DNA of 64,000 nucleotides, from contig JAAMEZ010000036.1 of the NCBI GenBank assembly GCA_013322215.1, positions 310,001 through 374,000 of the forward strand, given 5' to 3'. A program made the translations under genes and the position numbers. The stretch comes from Martinezella rhizogenes. Lineage in GTDB: Bacteria; Pseudomonadota; Alphaproteobacteria; Rhizobiales; Rhizobiaceae. Below are positions 43,695 to 52,885 of this stretch, piece by piece. The notes beneath the pieces are model-generated. The model worked only from the letters and a program-made list of their open reading frames with translations. It was not told the DNA's origin and did no database searches. The stretch's first letter is position 1. Each line of letters opens with the position of its first letter.

Positions 43695-45347
43695 ATGCGC
43701 CGTCTGGACCAGGAGATGTTCCGCTCCCTCTCTCTCCTCGGCATGGTTCTGGGCCTGATCTTTTTCGCGGCCTCGCTCACCCCTAGCCTGATGCCCCGCT
43801 CCTATCTCGTGCAGGGCATGCTTTCCGGTATCAGCGCCGGGGTCGGCTACATGATAGGCACGGCGCTGACCTGGCTCTGGATCTATTTGCAGCTGCCGGT
43901 TCCCAAGCGGTCACCGAGACTGGCGCGCTGGTTGATCGGCATTGCCTGCCCGCTTCTTTGTCTGGCAGCGCTTTGGCATGCGACCTTCTGGCAGAATTCG
44001 ATCCGCATTTTGTGGAAGATGCCGCCGATCGCTACCGCCGACCCCTATTGGCTTGCGGCCGTGGCAGCAGCGACCTTTCTCATCGCGCTCGTTGTCGGGC
44101 GCCTTTTTCGCGTTGCGAGCCTGCTGTTTTCGCAATGGCTGGCGCGCGTGGTGCCGAGCCGGCTTTCAAAGGTGATCGGCGCTTTGCTTGCCGTCGCATT
44201 GTTCTGGTCGATCGGTCAGGGCATATTGCTGCGGCTCGCACTCGACGCCGCCGATGCTTCATTCAAGCAGGCGGACGCACTGATCGAAGACGACCAGCCC
44301 ATGCCGCAGGCAGACATGAAGACCGGCAGCTCCGCCTCCCTGGTCGCATGGCAAGGACTGGGGCGCCAAGGCCGGTATTTCGTGACGTCCGGCCCCGGCG
44401 CCGGCAACATCTCAGGCTTCTGGAATGGACCGGCAAAGCAACCGCTGCGCATCTATGTCGGCTTGAACAATGCCGAAACCAGCAAGGAGCGCGCAGCCCT
44501 TGCTTTAAAGGAGATGATCCGGCAAGGCGCCTTCGATCGCTCCATGCTGGTCGTGATCGTGCCGACCGGAACGGGCTGGATAGACCCGGCCGCCATGGAC
44601 ACGCTCGAATATCTGCAGCATGGCGATGTTGCCAGCGTCGCTGTGCAATATTCCTATCTGACCAGTTGGATGTCGCTGCTGTTCGAGCCACAACAGGGCC
44701 AAGAGACGGCCGTTGATCTATTCGATGCCGTCTACGGCTATTGGTCGAAACTGCCCCGTGACAAGCGACCCAAGCTCTATCTTCATGGCTTGAGTCTTGG
44801 CGCGATGAACTCGCAGCTATCCTTGGATATCTACAATATTATCGGCGATCCGGTGAACGGCGCACTCTGGAGCGGCCCTCCCTTCCGCAGCACGAGATGG
44901 AAAGCAGCAACTGCGGCGCGAAGCCCCGGCACGCCGGAATGGCTGCCGAGATTTCGCGATGGTTCCGTGATCCGCTTTGCAAACCAGGAGCACGCGCCGG
45001 ACCAGTTCGCCGCACCCTGGGGACCACTCAGAGTCATCTATCTGCAATATGCGAGCGACCCGGTGGTGTTCTTCGATGCCGCTTCCGCCTTTCGCGAGCC
45101 GGATTGGATGAAAGCGCCTCGCGGGCCTGATGTCTCGCCTGAATTCACCTGGATACCGGTCGTCACCATGCTCCAGCTGCTCTTCGATATGATGATCGCA
45201 ACGACATCGCCGATCGGCTACGGGCACATCTATGCGCCGCAGCACTATATCGATTGCTGGGTATCGCTGACCGATGCGCAAATCTCCCCGGAGGATCTCA
45301 CACGTCTGAAATCGCTCTTCGCCGCCCGCTTCGGGATGGCGAACTAG
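43695..45347 (+). CDS. Membrane alpha/beta-hydrolase-family protein (Abhydrolase_9 type)
   Basis: 550 residues. The N-terminal 200 residues contain four to five membrane helices (ending near 178) and match the Abhydrolase_9_N form (SLTPSLMPRSYLVQGMLSGIS). The C-terminal 330 residues are a soluble domain: RIYVGLNNAETSKERAALAL, VIVPTGTGWIDPAAMDTLEY, and the nucleophile elbow HGLSLGAMNS (GxSxG) near 360. The soluble part probably faces the periplasm. Enzymatic activity of the family is unknown. Stand-alone. Confidence 0.85.
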   Translation: MRRLDQEMFRSLSLLGMVLGLIFFAASLTPSLMPRSYLVQGMLSGISAGVGYMIGTALTWLWIYLQLPVPKRSPRLARWLIGIACPLLCLAALWHATFWQNSIRILWKMPPIATADPYWLAAVAAATFLIALVVGRLFRVASLLFSQWLARVVPSRLSKVIGALLAVALFWSIGQGILLRLALDAADASFKQADALIEDDQPMPQADMKTGSSASLVAWQGLGRQGRYFVTSGPGAGNISGFWNGPAKQPLRIYVGLNNAETSKERAALALKEMIRQGAFDRSMLVVIVPTGTGWIDPAAMDTLEYLQHGDVASVAVQYSYLTSWMSLLFEPQQGQETAVDLFDAVYGYWSKLPRDKRPKLYLHGLSLGAMNSQLSLDIYNIIGDPVNGALWSGPPFRSTRWKAATAARSPGTPEWLPRFRDGSVIRFANQEHAPDQFAAPWGPLRVIYLQYASDPVVFFDAASAFREPDWMKAPRGPDVSPEFTWIPVVTMLQLLFDMMIATTSPIGYGHIYAPQHYIDCWVSLTDAQISPEDLTRLKSLFAARFGMAN

Positions 45348-45631
45348 TGCCTGAACAGGCGGACATGAGCGACGGGACGGCTGCGATCACGCCGCGCCTG
45401 GAAATTCCGCAAGTGAGACATGGGCAGTCTTCAGCTCCGACGGATGACCGGATCGCGGATTATTGATCGTCGGTGACCGTTGGTCGCACCTCAGCAAGCT
45501 GCCGGCCGGAACCCAACATGATTATTGCAACGATCTCTAAATCGATTAATCTTCAAGCCAGCGAACAGCGGCGGATACAAGGTTTCCATGTTGCGGGAAC
45601 TTTGCAACGGCACCCAACTTCAGAGAGATCG

Positions 45632-46258
45632 ATGGTCAGCCTCGGTGTTTTGACGACTTATATATTGGTGGTGCTTGGCCTGATGGTCATTCCAGGGCCT
45701 GCGACGTTGCTCACACTCGCCAGAGCGGTCAGCGGCGGCAAGCGCGTGGGACTGGCAACCGGCGCCGGAATCGCCGCCGGCGATCTTTTCCATACGATGA
45801 TGGCGACCTTCGGATTGTCGGCGTTGCTGGCCACATCCGCGCTGGCCTTCGAGATCGTCAAATATGCCGGCGTCATCTATCTGATCTATCTGGGTTTCAA
45901 GGCTTTTGTCGAGAAAAGCGGCAGCATCGATCTGCCGACTGCGCAGGCTATCACCCCGATGCGGGCGTTCCGACAGGGTTTCTTCACCGAGATCCTCAAC
46001 CCGAAGACGGCGCTTTTCTTCCTGGCCTTCCTGCCGCAGTTCATCCATCCGGAAAGCGGATCCGTCATTGCGCAATTCGCGCTTCTGGGAGCCATCTTCG
46101 TGACCCTCAGCATCGGCGTGACCTCGCTTCTGGCGGTCGGTGCAGGCTCGATCGGAGGCTGGCTGCGCCGCAATCGCACAATCGGCCGATGGCAGGGAAA
46201 GGTCATCGGCACGATCTATATGGCATTGGGCCTGAGGCTTGCATTGCAGCAGCAGTGA
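45632..46258 (+). CDS. LysE/RhtB-family amino acid exporter
   Basis: 208 residues from ATG 45632, with AGAGAG upstream; the open frame back to 45473 is not conserved. Six membrane helices, with VIPGPATLLTLARAVSGGKRVGLATGAGIAAGD near the N-terminus and FFTEILNPKTALFFLAFLPQF in the middle, both characteristic. Family members export homoserine, threonine, leucine or related compounds. The 284 bases upstream hold no gene I can support. Confidence 0.9.
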   Translation: MVSLGVLTTYILVVLGLMVIPGPATLLTLARAVSGGKRVGLATGAGIAAGDLFHTMMATFGLSALLATSALAFEIVKYAGVIYLIYLGFKAFVEKSGSIDLPTAQAITPMRAFRQGFFTEILNPKTALFFLAFLPQFIHPESGSVIAQFALLGAIFVTLSIGVTSLLAVGAGSIGGWLRRNRTIGRWQGKVIGTIYMALGLRLALQQQ

Positions 46259-46285
46259 CCCGCCTTTACGGCGACAAAGGGAAAA

Positions 46286-46972
46286 TCAAACCGGCGGCCG
46301 TTTGACGACGCAGAGGTTCATCTCGGAGCGGATGCGAAAGCCCATCGCTTCATAGAGCGCAACGGCCGGCGCGTTCGTGATGTAGGCATGCAGATAAGCT
46401 CTTTCGCCCCGAGCCGCGATCTCACCCGCCACGAAACGGAAGAGCAAGCCGCCGAGGCCGCGCCCCTGAAAATCAGGATGAGTGCAGAGGCCGCTAAGCT
46501 CGGCAAACCCCGTCTGGCGCATGCGCTGGCCTGCCATGGCAACGAGGCGCCCATCGATTTTCACACCCCAGAAGGAGCCGAGGCTCTGCGCGCGGAGCGT
46601 GAAGGGGCCAGGCTTGGTGAGTGTGGCAAGCGCCAGCATATCGGCGGCATCGGCTTCCGTCAGCGGCTCGATCCGGCGATCCGAGATACGATCGGAAGGG
46701 CGCTCCGCCATCATTTGCACGAGCCTGGCATCGGAAAGGGTCACCAACCCCTTGGGAACGATGATTGGTTCGGCTTCGACGATCGCCATGACTTCATCTC
46801 CCGAAGGCAGCTTTGCCAGGGCTTCGAGACTTTCGACCGAATTGTCCGCAGACGCCGCAAAGGGCACGATGGAAGGCGGATAGCGGCGTGCAAGCGGGCC
46901 ACCCTCAGCCAGTGAGGCGTGGGCGGTTTCAAGGGCACTCCAGATCGGGCGGTCGAGAATGTGGCTCATCAT
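46286..46972 (-). CDS. GNAT-family N-acetyltransferase
   Basis: 228 residues. The GNAT core is in the C-terminal 140 residues: FAELSGLCTHPDFQGRGLGGLLFRFVAGEI (acetyl-CoA site R/Q-x-x-G-x-G/A) and AYITNAPAVALYEAMGFRIRSEMNL. The N-terminal 85 residues are a less conserved domain seen in YkkB-like proteins. The start overlaps the MarR stop by 4 bases, so the two are made together. Confidence 0.87.
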   Translation of the reverse strand: MMSHILDRPIWSALETAHASLAEGGPLARRYPPSIVPFAASADNSVESLEALAKLPSGDEVMAIVEAEPIIVPKGLVTLSDARLVQMMAERPSDRISDRRIEPLTEADAADMLALATLTKPGPFTLRAQSLGSFWGVKIDGRLVAMAGQRMRQTGFAELSGLCTHPDFQGRGLGGLLFRFVAGEIAARGERAYLHAYITNAPAVALYEAMGFRIRSEMNLCVVKRPPV

Positions 46973-47460
46973 TGCTGCTCCTTGCCGAGGTTGCCGCGTC
47001 GCTTGAGCGGAGCTTCGGCTAACCCATCCTCGATTGCGGCCAGCTGTTGCAATATCGGCCCGGAAAGGTCGCCGCAGAGCTCGCGAACCGCCTGCTCTAT
47101 GCGCGGCCAGACGGATTTTTTCGAATAATCGATAAGTTCCTGTCCCTTGGAAGTCAGCGAGATCAGACGGCGACGCTGGTCTTCAATCGAGGCCTGCATG
47201 TCGACATAGCCCAACTCCAGAAGCTGTGAGACGGTGCGCGTCGCGCCCGGCTGGGTGATACCGACAGCCTGGGCAAGTTCGCCGATCGTCAGCGGACCAG
47301 CGCGATCGATGGCCGCGAGAAACGGATACTGGGCAGACTGCAAAGAGACGTCCAGCTCCTCCATGATCTGCTGCGTATCGGCCTGCAGACGCTCGCCGAT
47401 ACGGCGAAATCGGCTGCCGAGACAGAGGAAACCCATCGCCCTCACAATATCCTCAGTCAA
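46969..47460 (-). CDS. MarR-family transcriptional regulator
   Basis: 163 residues. Winged HTH in 55-120: AGPLTIGELAQAVGITQPGATRTVSQLLELGYV with wing QASIEDQRRRLISLTSKG. Operon with the GNAT gene. A perfect AT-rich inverted repeat lies 21 bases upstream of the start, very likely the autoregulatory operator. Confidence 0.9.
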   Translation of the reverse strand: MTEDIVRAMGFLCLGSRFRRIGERLQADTQQIMEELDVSLQSAQYPFLAAIDRAGPLTIGELAQAVGITQPGATRTVSQLLELGYVDMQASIEDQRRRLISLTSKGQELIDYSKKSVWPRIEQAVRELCGDLSGPILQQLAAIEDGLAEAPLKRRGNLGKEQQ

Positions 47461-47480
47461 ATTGAACCCCTCTTTCTCAA

Positions 47481-47502
47481 ATTATATAACTGATTATATA
47501 AT
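47481..47502. promoter_or_regulatory. MarR-type operator candidate
   Basis: ATTATATAA-CTGA-TTATATAAT is a perfect 9-bp inverted repeat with a 4-base spacer, 21 bases upstream of the marR ATG. Size and place fit a MarR dimer site covering the promoter of the MarR-GNAT operon. Confidence 0.55.
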
Positions 47503-47946
47503 ACGTTATGCGACTATGATCAAGCGCCGTCGCTCGTTTGGAGGATGCGCATATACAATCTCAATGATTGCATTTGCCAAACGGCCCCAGCTTTTGCCGA
47601 TCGCTGCCATCCAAAGGAGAACTAACGCTAAGGTCGTATACTGTTTGAATCTGGAACGCGGACAGGGCCGCATCGAGCAGAAGCATTACTGATCCATTCC
47701 TCCGCAGAAGAGCCGAGCGCTACGATGTTTCCGATTTTTCCGCGCGACCGGAACTACGCAAGAAGAACTCAAACCACTGAAATAGTTTCGGAATATTTAT
47801 CGCCTTGCGGGCAATTCAACCTTCTATGAAGTTCAGTTCATACGAATATTATTTCTTTAGAATTTTACATATTAACTGAATACTAATAAATGCCTTAACT
47901 TCCCGAGTCATATTAGCTAACCATTACGCAAGCGGAGGTAATGGTT
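47503..47946. other. AT-rich intergenic region ahead of the polysaccharide locus
   Basis: About 440 bases without a supportable gene. The last 190 bases (from about 47760) are much richer in A and T than the surroundings and include CTGAATACTAATAA near 47876. A related element, TTCAGTATTAGTGAA, lies at about 56231 in front of the wzc-like and wzx-like genes. The promoter of the WecG-type gene must lie here; GCGGAGG at 47933-47939 is its ribosome site. Confidence 0.4.
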
Positions 47947-48903
47947 GTGCAAGATATTGGTACAGACTCTCAGAGATATTCAGGAAGAGCTTACTCAATC
48001 AAGAATGGCGTCCAAAAATCCAGCTCCAACGGGTCGGACGCCGCCGGTGCGCATCCTGTTTCCGAAGAGCAGATTTCAAATCAGGAGAGCCAAATGCAGC
48101 CGGCAGACGCGCCCGAACACGGAGCCGCCATTCCTGCTCAAGACTATCCGCTTACGCTTCCAAGCGTGTTGATCGGCGGATTGCCCATCACTGTCGTCAA
48201 TCGACGGAATGCCGCCTCTTTCATGATCGATGTGGCGCGGAGACGCCGCCGCGACAGCCGGCCCTATTACTTTACGTCGGCCAATGGCGAGGTCGTCGCA
48301 CGCGTTCATGCGGATGCCAATATCGCCAAACTCTTCCAGGAAGCGGATCAGATTCTGGCCGACGGCCAGCCGCTCGTCATGGCCTCGCGCTTGCTCTGCA
48401 GGGTGCAGCTCCCCGAACGCGTGGCGACAACGGATCTCTTCCACGATGTTGCCGAACTGGCCGAAAGGGAGGGCATAAGCTTCTATCTCCTGGGAGCGGC
48501 CGAAACCGCAAATCAAAAAGCGGTCGCCGCCGTGCAGGCACGCTACCCCGGCTTGCGTATCGCCGGTCATTGCCATGGCTATCTTGCGGGAGAAGCACTG
48601 GAACAGAAACTTGACGAGATCAATGCCCTTGCGCCCGACATATTGTGGATCGGCCTCGGCGTTCCGCGCGAGCAGATCTTCGTGCATGATTTTGCCGCGC
48701 GGCTTGCCAATGTCGGCATCATCAAGACATCCGGCGGGCTCTTCGACCATCTGGCGGAGAGAACGAAGAGTGCACCCATCTGGGTCCAGAGAGTGGGCTT
48801 TGAGTGGTTCTGGCGGATGCTGATGGAGCCTCGCCGCCTGTTTTGGCGCTACCTGACGACCAATCCCTACGCCATCTACGCGATCCTGAGGTATTCGAAA
48901 TGA
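47947..48903 (+). CDS. WecG/TagA/CpsF-family glycosyltransferase
   Basis: 318 residues from GTG 47947, at the best distance from GGAGG; an ATG at 47941 is only 1-2 bases from it. The first 75 residues are polar and probably disordered. The WecG/TagA domain spans 80-285: YYFTSANGEVVARVHADANI, ILADGQPLVMASRLL with the catalytic Asp, FYLLGAAETANQKAVAAVQARYPGLRI-type region, DILWIGLGVPREQIFVHDF and SGGLFDHLAERTKSAPIW. Such enzymes add the second sugar (ManNAc or ManNAcA, or glucuronate in GumM-like cases) to a lipid-linked sugar on the cytoplasmic membrane face. First gene of the locus; coupled to the FAD oxidoreductase by ATGA overlap. Confidence 0.9.
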   Translation: MQDIGTDSQRYSGRAYSIKNGVQKSSSNGSDAAGAHPVSEEQISNQESQMQPADAPEHGAAIPAQDYPLTLPSVLIGGLPITVVNRRNAASFMIDVARRRRRDSRPYYFTSANGEVVARVHADANIAKLFQEADQILADGQPLVMASRLLCRVQLPERVATTDLFHDVAELAEREGISFYLLGAAETANQKAVAAVQARYPGLRIAGHCHGYLAGEALEQKLDEINALAPDILWIGLGVPREQIFVHDFAARLANVGIIKTSGGLFDHLAERTKSAPIWVQRVGFEWFWRMLMEPRRLFWRYLTTNPYAIYAILRYSK

Positions 48904-50153
48904 TGTACGGGCGACATATAGAGCCACCGACGAACGAAACGGACACCGACATAGCCATCGTCGGCGGCGGGCTTTCCGGCACGCTTGCGGCCTGCCTGCT
49001 CGGGCGAGCTGGTTATCGGGTGACGCTGATCGATCGTCATCGCGTCTTTCCCCAGGAGTTCCGTGTCGAGAAGATCGGTAGCGAAGAGGTTGAAAAGCTG
49101 CAGCGACTTCAGCTTTTTGCACCTCTATCGGCCGCCGCCGTACCCTTTGATGAGATCATCAACATGCACAAGGGACACGTGGTGGATCGGACACACGGCC
49201 AGCACTATGGATTTTTCTACAACAGGCTCGTCACGGCGATGCGGAGCGCGCTGCCCGAGACGGTGAATTTCGTCGTCGGCCAGGTCCGCAGCTTGCGGAT
49301 CGGAGCCGCACAACAGCGGATATCGATCCTTGGCCAGGACGAAATCACCGCGCGATTGCTGGTGATCGCGACCGGTATGGGCGATACTCTGCGCCGGGAT
49401 CTTGGTATTCTACACCGACAGATCAGCGATCGGCGCCCGCTCGCATTCGGCTTCAACATTCGTCCGCTGCGATCCAATAGATTTCTCCACACCGCCCTGA
49501 CCTATCACGGTGACGGCGATGGAATCGACCATCTCAATCTATTTCCGGTCCCGGGAACGACACGAGCCAACCTCTTTCTATTCCGGGATCCGCGCGATCC
49601 GTGGGTCAAATCGCTATATGACGATCCGAAGCAGGTGCTCACAGCTGCCTTCCCATCACTTGTCGACACCTTTGGTGATTTTGAAATCGGCAGCCGGATC
49701 GATAGCTGGCTCACCGATATAACCGCCGCTGAAAATTGCCGGCAGGATGGCGTCGTGCTGATCGGAGATGCTTATCTGACCTCCTGTCCGGCAAGCGGCC
49801 TTGGGGTCAGCCGGCTCCTGACCGATGTCGAGCGTTTGTGCTGTGGGCATATCCCGCAATGGATGGCAGAAACTTCCATCGATTACACCAAGATCGCTGC
49901 CTATTACGACGACCCGGAAAAGCTTGATATGGACATCAGCTCGGTACGAATGACCGATCATCACTTCCATCTGACGACGAAAACCGATGTCGGGTGGCGC
50001 CTGCGCCGTCAGTTCCATTTCATGCGGCGACGCGTGCTGTACGGTATCGAAAACATAAGTCCTGCTCTTGCCGCAAAGCTTCATCAGCTCAAGACGATAC
50101 GCACCAGGTCTGCGCTGCGATCAGCTGTGCTGAACTCGAAACCTGTGGCATAG
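48900..50153 (+). CDS. FAD-dependent oxidoreductase in the polysaccharide locus
   Basis: 417 residues from ATG 48900 overlapping the glycosyltransferase stop. N-terminal dinucleotide fold DIAIVGGGLSGTLAACLLG with the acidic end VTLIDRH, a second ATG-type motif LLVIATGMGD near 157 and the FAD-binding GVVLIGDAYLTSCPASGLG near 288. The form is that of group A flavoprotein monooxygenases or lycopene-cyclase/halogenase-like enzymes. The tight coupling with a glycosyltransferase suggests oxidation of a lipid-linked sugar or of the carrier, which is unusual for a Wzx/Wzy locus. Substrate unknown. Confidence 0.82.
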   Translation: MMYGRHIEPPTNETDTDIAIVGGGLSGTLAACLLGRAGYRVTLIDRHRVFPQEFRVEKIGSEEVEKLQRLQLFAPLSAAAVPFDEIINMHKGHVVDRTHGQHYGFFYNRLVTAMRSALPETVNFVVGQVRSLRIGAAQQRISILGQDEITARLLVIATGMGDTLRRDLGILHRQISDRRPLAFGFNIRPLRSNRFLHTALTYHGDGDGIDHLNLFPVPGTTRANLFLFRDPRDPWVKSLYDDPKQVLTAAFPSLVDTFGDFEIGSRIDSWLTDITAAENCRQDGVVLIGDAYLTSCPASGLGVSRLLTDVERLCCGHIPQWMAETSIDYTKIAAYYDDPEKLDMDISSVRMTDHHFHLTTKTDVGWRLRRQFHFMRRRVLYGIENISPALAAKLHQLKTIRTRSALRSAVLNSKPVA

Positions 50154-50266
50154 CCGGCCTGACAAGCAGGAAATGATGTTTCGGGAAATATTCGTTAATG
50201 GAAATATAGTATGTTTCTAAAATGTGAAGCATGCATCGCTGTATCGGTAATATTGTGGGGTTGACG

Positions 50267-51151
50267 ATGGCAGTTTTAGGCGCATTTCCTCCTGGACTTA
50301 CTTGCCGGCCGATCGAAGAGAGTGACTGGGAAGGCATCATCGATTGCCTCCGCAGAAACTTTCCGACACGCGACCGAGGCTATTGGGAACGTGCCGTCAC
50401 GCGCATGGAAAAGCGGCCTTTCGTGCCCGACCTGCCAAAATACGGCTTCGTCCTGGATATGTCCGGGCGCATCGTCGGCGTCTTGCTGGCGCTCTATTTT
50501 CGGCATGAGGGGCTGGAGGGCGAAGAGCTCCGCTGCAATCTGTCGAGCTGGTCTGTCGATCCGGAATACCGTGCTTTTGCCGGCAAGATGGTGATCGCGG
50601 CACTGAGACGAAAGAACGTGACCTTTATCAATGTTTCGCCGGCCCCGGGAACCATCAAGGTCAATGAGGCGCTTGGCTTCCGCCGTTATGCCGATGGGCA
50701 GCTTGCTTTCCTGCCGATGTTGAGTGCTGCGGGAGGTCCGTACCACGTGCTCGAAGCCCGCTCCGATCTTCCCGAAATGTCGATGCTCTCGCAGGGCGAC
50801 AGGGAGATCCTCCTCCAGCATGCGGCGCTCGAATGCCTGTCGTTGATTTGTGTCGACGGTGACAGGGCATTTCCCTTCGTATTCAAGACGCGCCGCATCT
50901 TCCATGGCATCGTTCCGAGTGCCCAGGTGATCTACTGTCGCACGCCCGAGGAACTCGGACGGTGCGCCGGCGCGCTAGGCCGCCATCTCCTGCGAAAAGG
51001 CATATTCCTCTGCATCGTCGACGCGAACGGGCCGGTGCCCGGTCTCGTCGGACGTTACTTTGCCGGAAGCGGGACCAAGTATTTCAAAGGCCCGAAGCCG
51101 CCCTCACTCGGAGACCTGACATTCACCGAGCTCGTCATCTTCGGTTTCTGA
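50267..51151 (+). CDS. GNAT-like acyltransferase of the polysaccharide locus
   Basis: 294 residues from ATG 50267 with GGGG upstream; an ATG at 50231 is possible. It resembles a GNAT fold: TCRPIEESDWEGIIDCLRRNF at the start, LRCNLSSWSVDPEYRAFAGKMVIAAL in the middle as the acyl-CoA region and VNEALGFRRYADGQLAF. A C-terminal half (from 165) could be a second, degenerate GNAT repeat (FVFKTRRIFHGIVPSAQVIYC). Homologues occur in polysaccharide loci. It likely acylates a sugar precursor, but no acceptor can be named. Confidence 0.6.
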   Translation: MAVLGAFPPGLTCRPIEESDWEGIIDCLRRNFPTRDRGYWERAVTRMEKRPFVPDLPKYGFVLDMSGRIVGVLLALYFRHEGLEGEELRCNLSSWSVDPEYRAFAGKMVIAALRRKNVTFINVSPAPGTIKVNEALGFRRYADGQLAFLPMLSAAGGPYHVLEARSDLPEMSMLSQGDREILLQHAALECLSLICVDGDRAFPFVFKTRRIFHGIVPSAQVIYCRTPEELGRCAGALGRHLLRKGIFLCIVDANGPVPGLVGRYFAGSGTKYFKGPKPPSLGDLTFTELVIFGF

Positions 51152-51272
51152 TCCTGAGAGAGAACCGATGCCGGGCTTTTGGAGTTTCCGCAAGGCTTAG
51201 GCACGTTCCAATCGTGCTATTCGTTCCCTTGAACGAACGGCGCCATGCGGGCACGATTGAATATCGACCGAG

Positions 51273-52826
51273 TCATAGTTGCCGCGACGGCATATGTTCT
51301 CCCGACTGGCTGAGCAGGCCGCGCGAGATGCTGAGTGAGCGCCAGCGCGCTCCAAAGGAAACACCGACAAGCAGAAGGCAGAAGCCGAGCGCCAGAGGTG
51401 AAAAGAACGCCTCTTCCTGCAATACGGCATTGGACGCGATCGTGACGACCGCGACGAAAGCGAAAAGAAAGTCCGGATCGCCAGTGGCGATCAGCTGCCT
51501 GCGAGCCGATAGCGCCAGTGCGGCAAGAAAACCGAAGAAGACGAAGCTGCCCACACCCATCTGATAGAGCATGACGCCGACAGCACTTTCGACGGGGACG
51601 GAGGCAACACCCTCGTCCTGTGCCCGGTCCCAATCCAGATTGAGACTTGTACTCGAAAGATTGCCGCCGATCCCCAGGCCCTGCCCGAGCGGATTGTGCA
51701 GGAACTCGCGAACACCCGCGATCAGGCCGAGAACATGGTAATCTCCATGCGTCGCACCGAAAAGGATGGCGGCGGCCGTCCAGACGGCGGCTAGCACGAC
51801 GACTGCAAGCAGCGTCAGTTCCGCACGGGAGGGACGATAGATCAACCGAGCACCGATCGCCACCAGCAGCATGAATGTCGCACCCTTGGAGCCGATGACG
51901 AGCAGCAGCGGTAGGGCGGTAATCGGCAGCAGCCAGCGCCCTCTGAACAAGAGCCAGGCCGACATGATACTCAGGCCGTAAGCATAGCTGATCGGGTGAA
52001 AGTTTGGACCGCCATTGCGGAAGATCGGAGGAAACAAATCGCTAAACAGCTTGATGTTGAAGAAGGTCGTCATCATCGTATCTTCGATACCGCGAAGCAC
52101 GAAGCCGGTTTCTCTCAGCTTCTTTTCCCATACACCGGCTTCGATCTGAGCTTTCAGGCCACGATGAATATAGAGATCGCCATGAAACAGGCTGAGGAAA
52201 TCCATCCGGAAGATCTGTTCCAGATAGCCATAGATGATGGCAACGGCGCAGAGCCAGAGGATGCTCTTGCGCAGGTCAACCGGATAGAGACTGGCAGCGA
52301 GAATTGCGATGTGGAAACATGCAAGCGGGGTGATCGTATTGCGGAAATAGATGACGGCATCCTTCGGTCCGCCATGAACAGCACCGAGCGCAAGATAGAA
52401 AGTAATTATGCCGCAGAGCACGAAACTGAATATCAGCCAGGGTCGCAATTCGGCCAGAGCCCGCACACGATATTGAAAGGAGGCCATGACGAAGGCGACG
52501 AAGGCAGTCATCAGGATAACGAAATTGGCGCCACGCAACGCATCGAACGTGTTGTGATCGGGCACGAAAGGTGTGAACCAGGCAACCACGAGATTCTGGT
52601 AGAGAAAGGAACAGGCAATGACGATCGGGATGCAGCCGGGCTGAGCAATGGCCAGGACGAGCGTCAAGGCAAATGTCGCGGCAACCCCAAAAGGTGTCCA
52701 GACGGCGAACGCCGAAACGGAGGCAATGACCGCGAGAATGGCGATGCAAAGGTGGAAGATGGCATCCGAGCGCAGCGCGCTCATGCCTCCCGCCCCGAAG
52801 CCGGCGTGACTTTCCGTGATGCTCAT
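51273..52826 (-). CDS. O-antigen-ligase/polymerase-like membrane protein (Wzy type)
   Basis: 517 residues from ATG 52826, 7 bases after GGAG. About 11-12 membrane helices with a large periplasmic loop around 190-270 (MDFLSLFHGDLYIHRGLKAQ), the form of Wzy/WaaL proteins. A GLGIGGNLS element followed by an acidic stretch in the last third matches the O-antigen polymerase pattern of EPS systems. It should polymerise undecaprenyl-linked repeat units in the periplasm. Operon with GH5 and Wzc-like genes on the minus strand. Confidence 0.75.
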   Translation of the reverse strand: MSITESHAGFGAGGMSALRSDAIFHLCIAILAVIASVSAFAVWTPFGVAATFALTLVLAIAQPGCIPIVIACSFLYQNLVVAWFTPFVPDHNTFDALRGANFVILMTAFVAFVMASFQYRVRALAELRPWLIFSFVLCGIITFYLALGAVHGGPKDAVIYFRNTITPLACFHIAILAASLYPVDLRKSILWLCAVAIIYGYLEQIFRMDFLSLFHGDLYIHRGLKAQIEAGVWEKKLRETGFVLRGIEDTMMTTFFNIKLFSDLFPPIFRNGGPNFHPISYAYGLSIMSAWLLFRGRWLLPITALPLLLVIGSKGATFMLLVAIGARLIYRPSRAELTLLAVVVLAAVWTAAAILFGATHGDYHVLGLIAGVREFLHNPLGQGLGIGGNLSSTSLNLDWDRAQDEGVASVPVESAVGVMLYQMGVGSFVFFGFLAALALSARRQLIATGDPDFLFAFVAVVTIASNAVLQEEAFFSPLALGFCLLLVGVSFGARWRSLSISRGLLSQSGEHMPSRQL

Positions 52827-52885
52827 CGTCAAACTCCGTCCGTCCGCATCAGTTGTCGTTACTCACTGCCATATTCCTCAGCATT

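Noticed and set aside
51221..51236. TCGTTC-CCTT-GAACGA hairpin between converging genes as terminator
   Set aside because: Six-bp stem without a T run; too weak to call.
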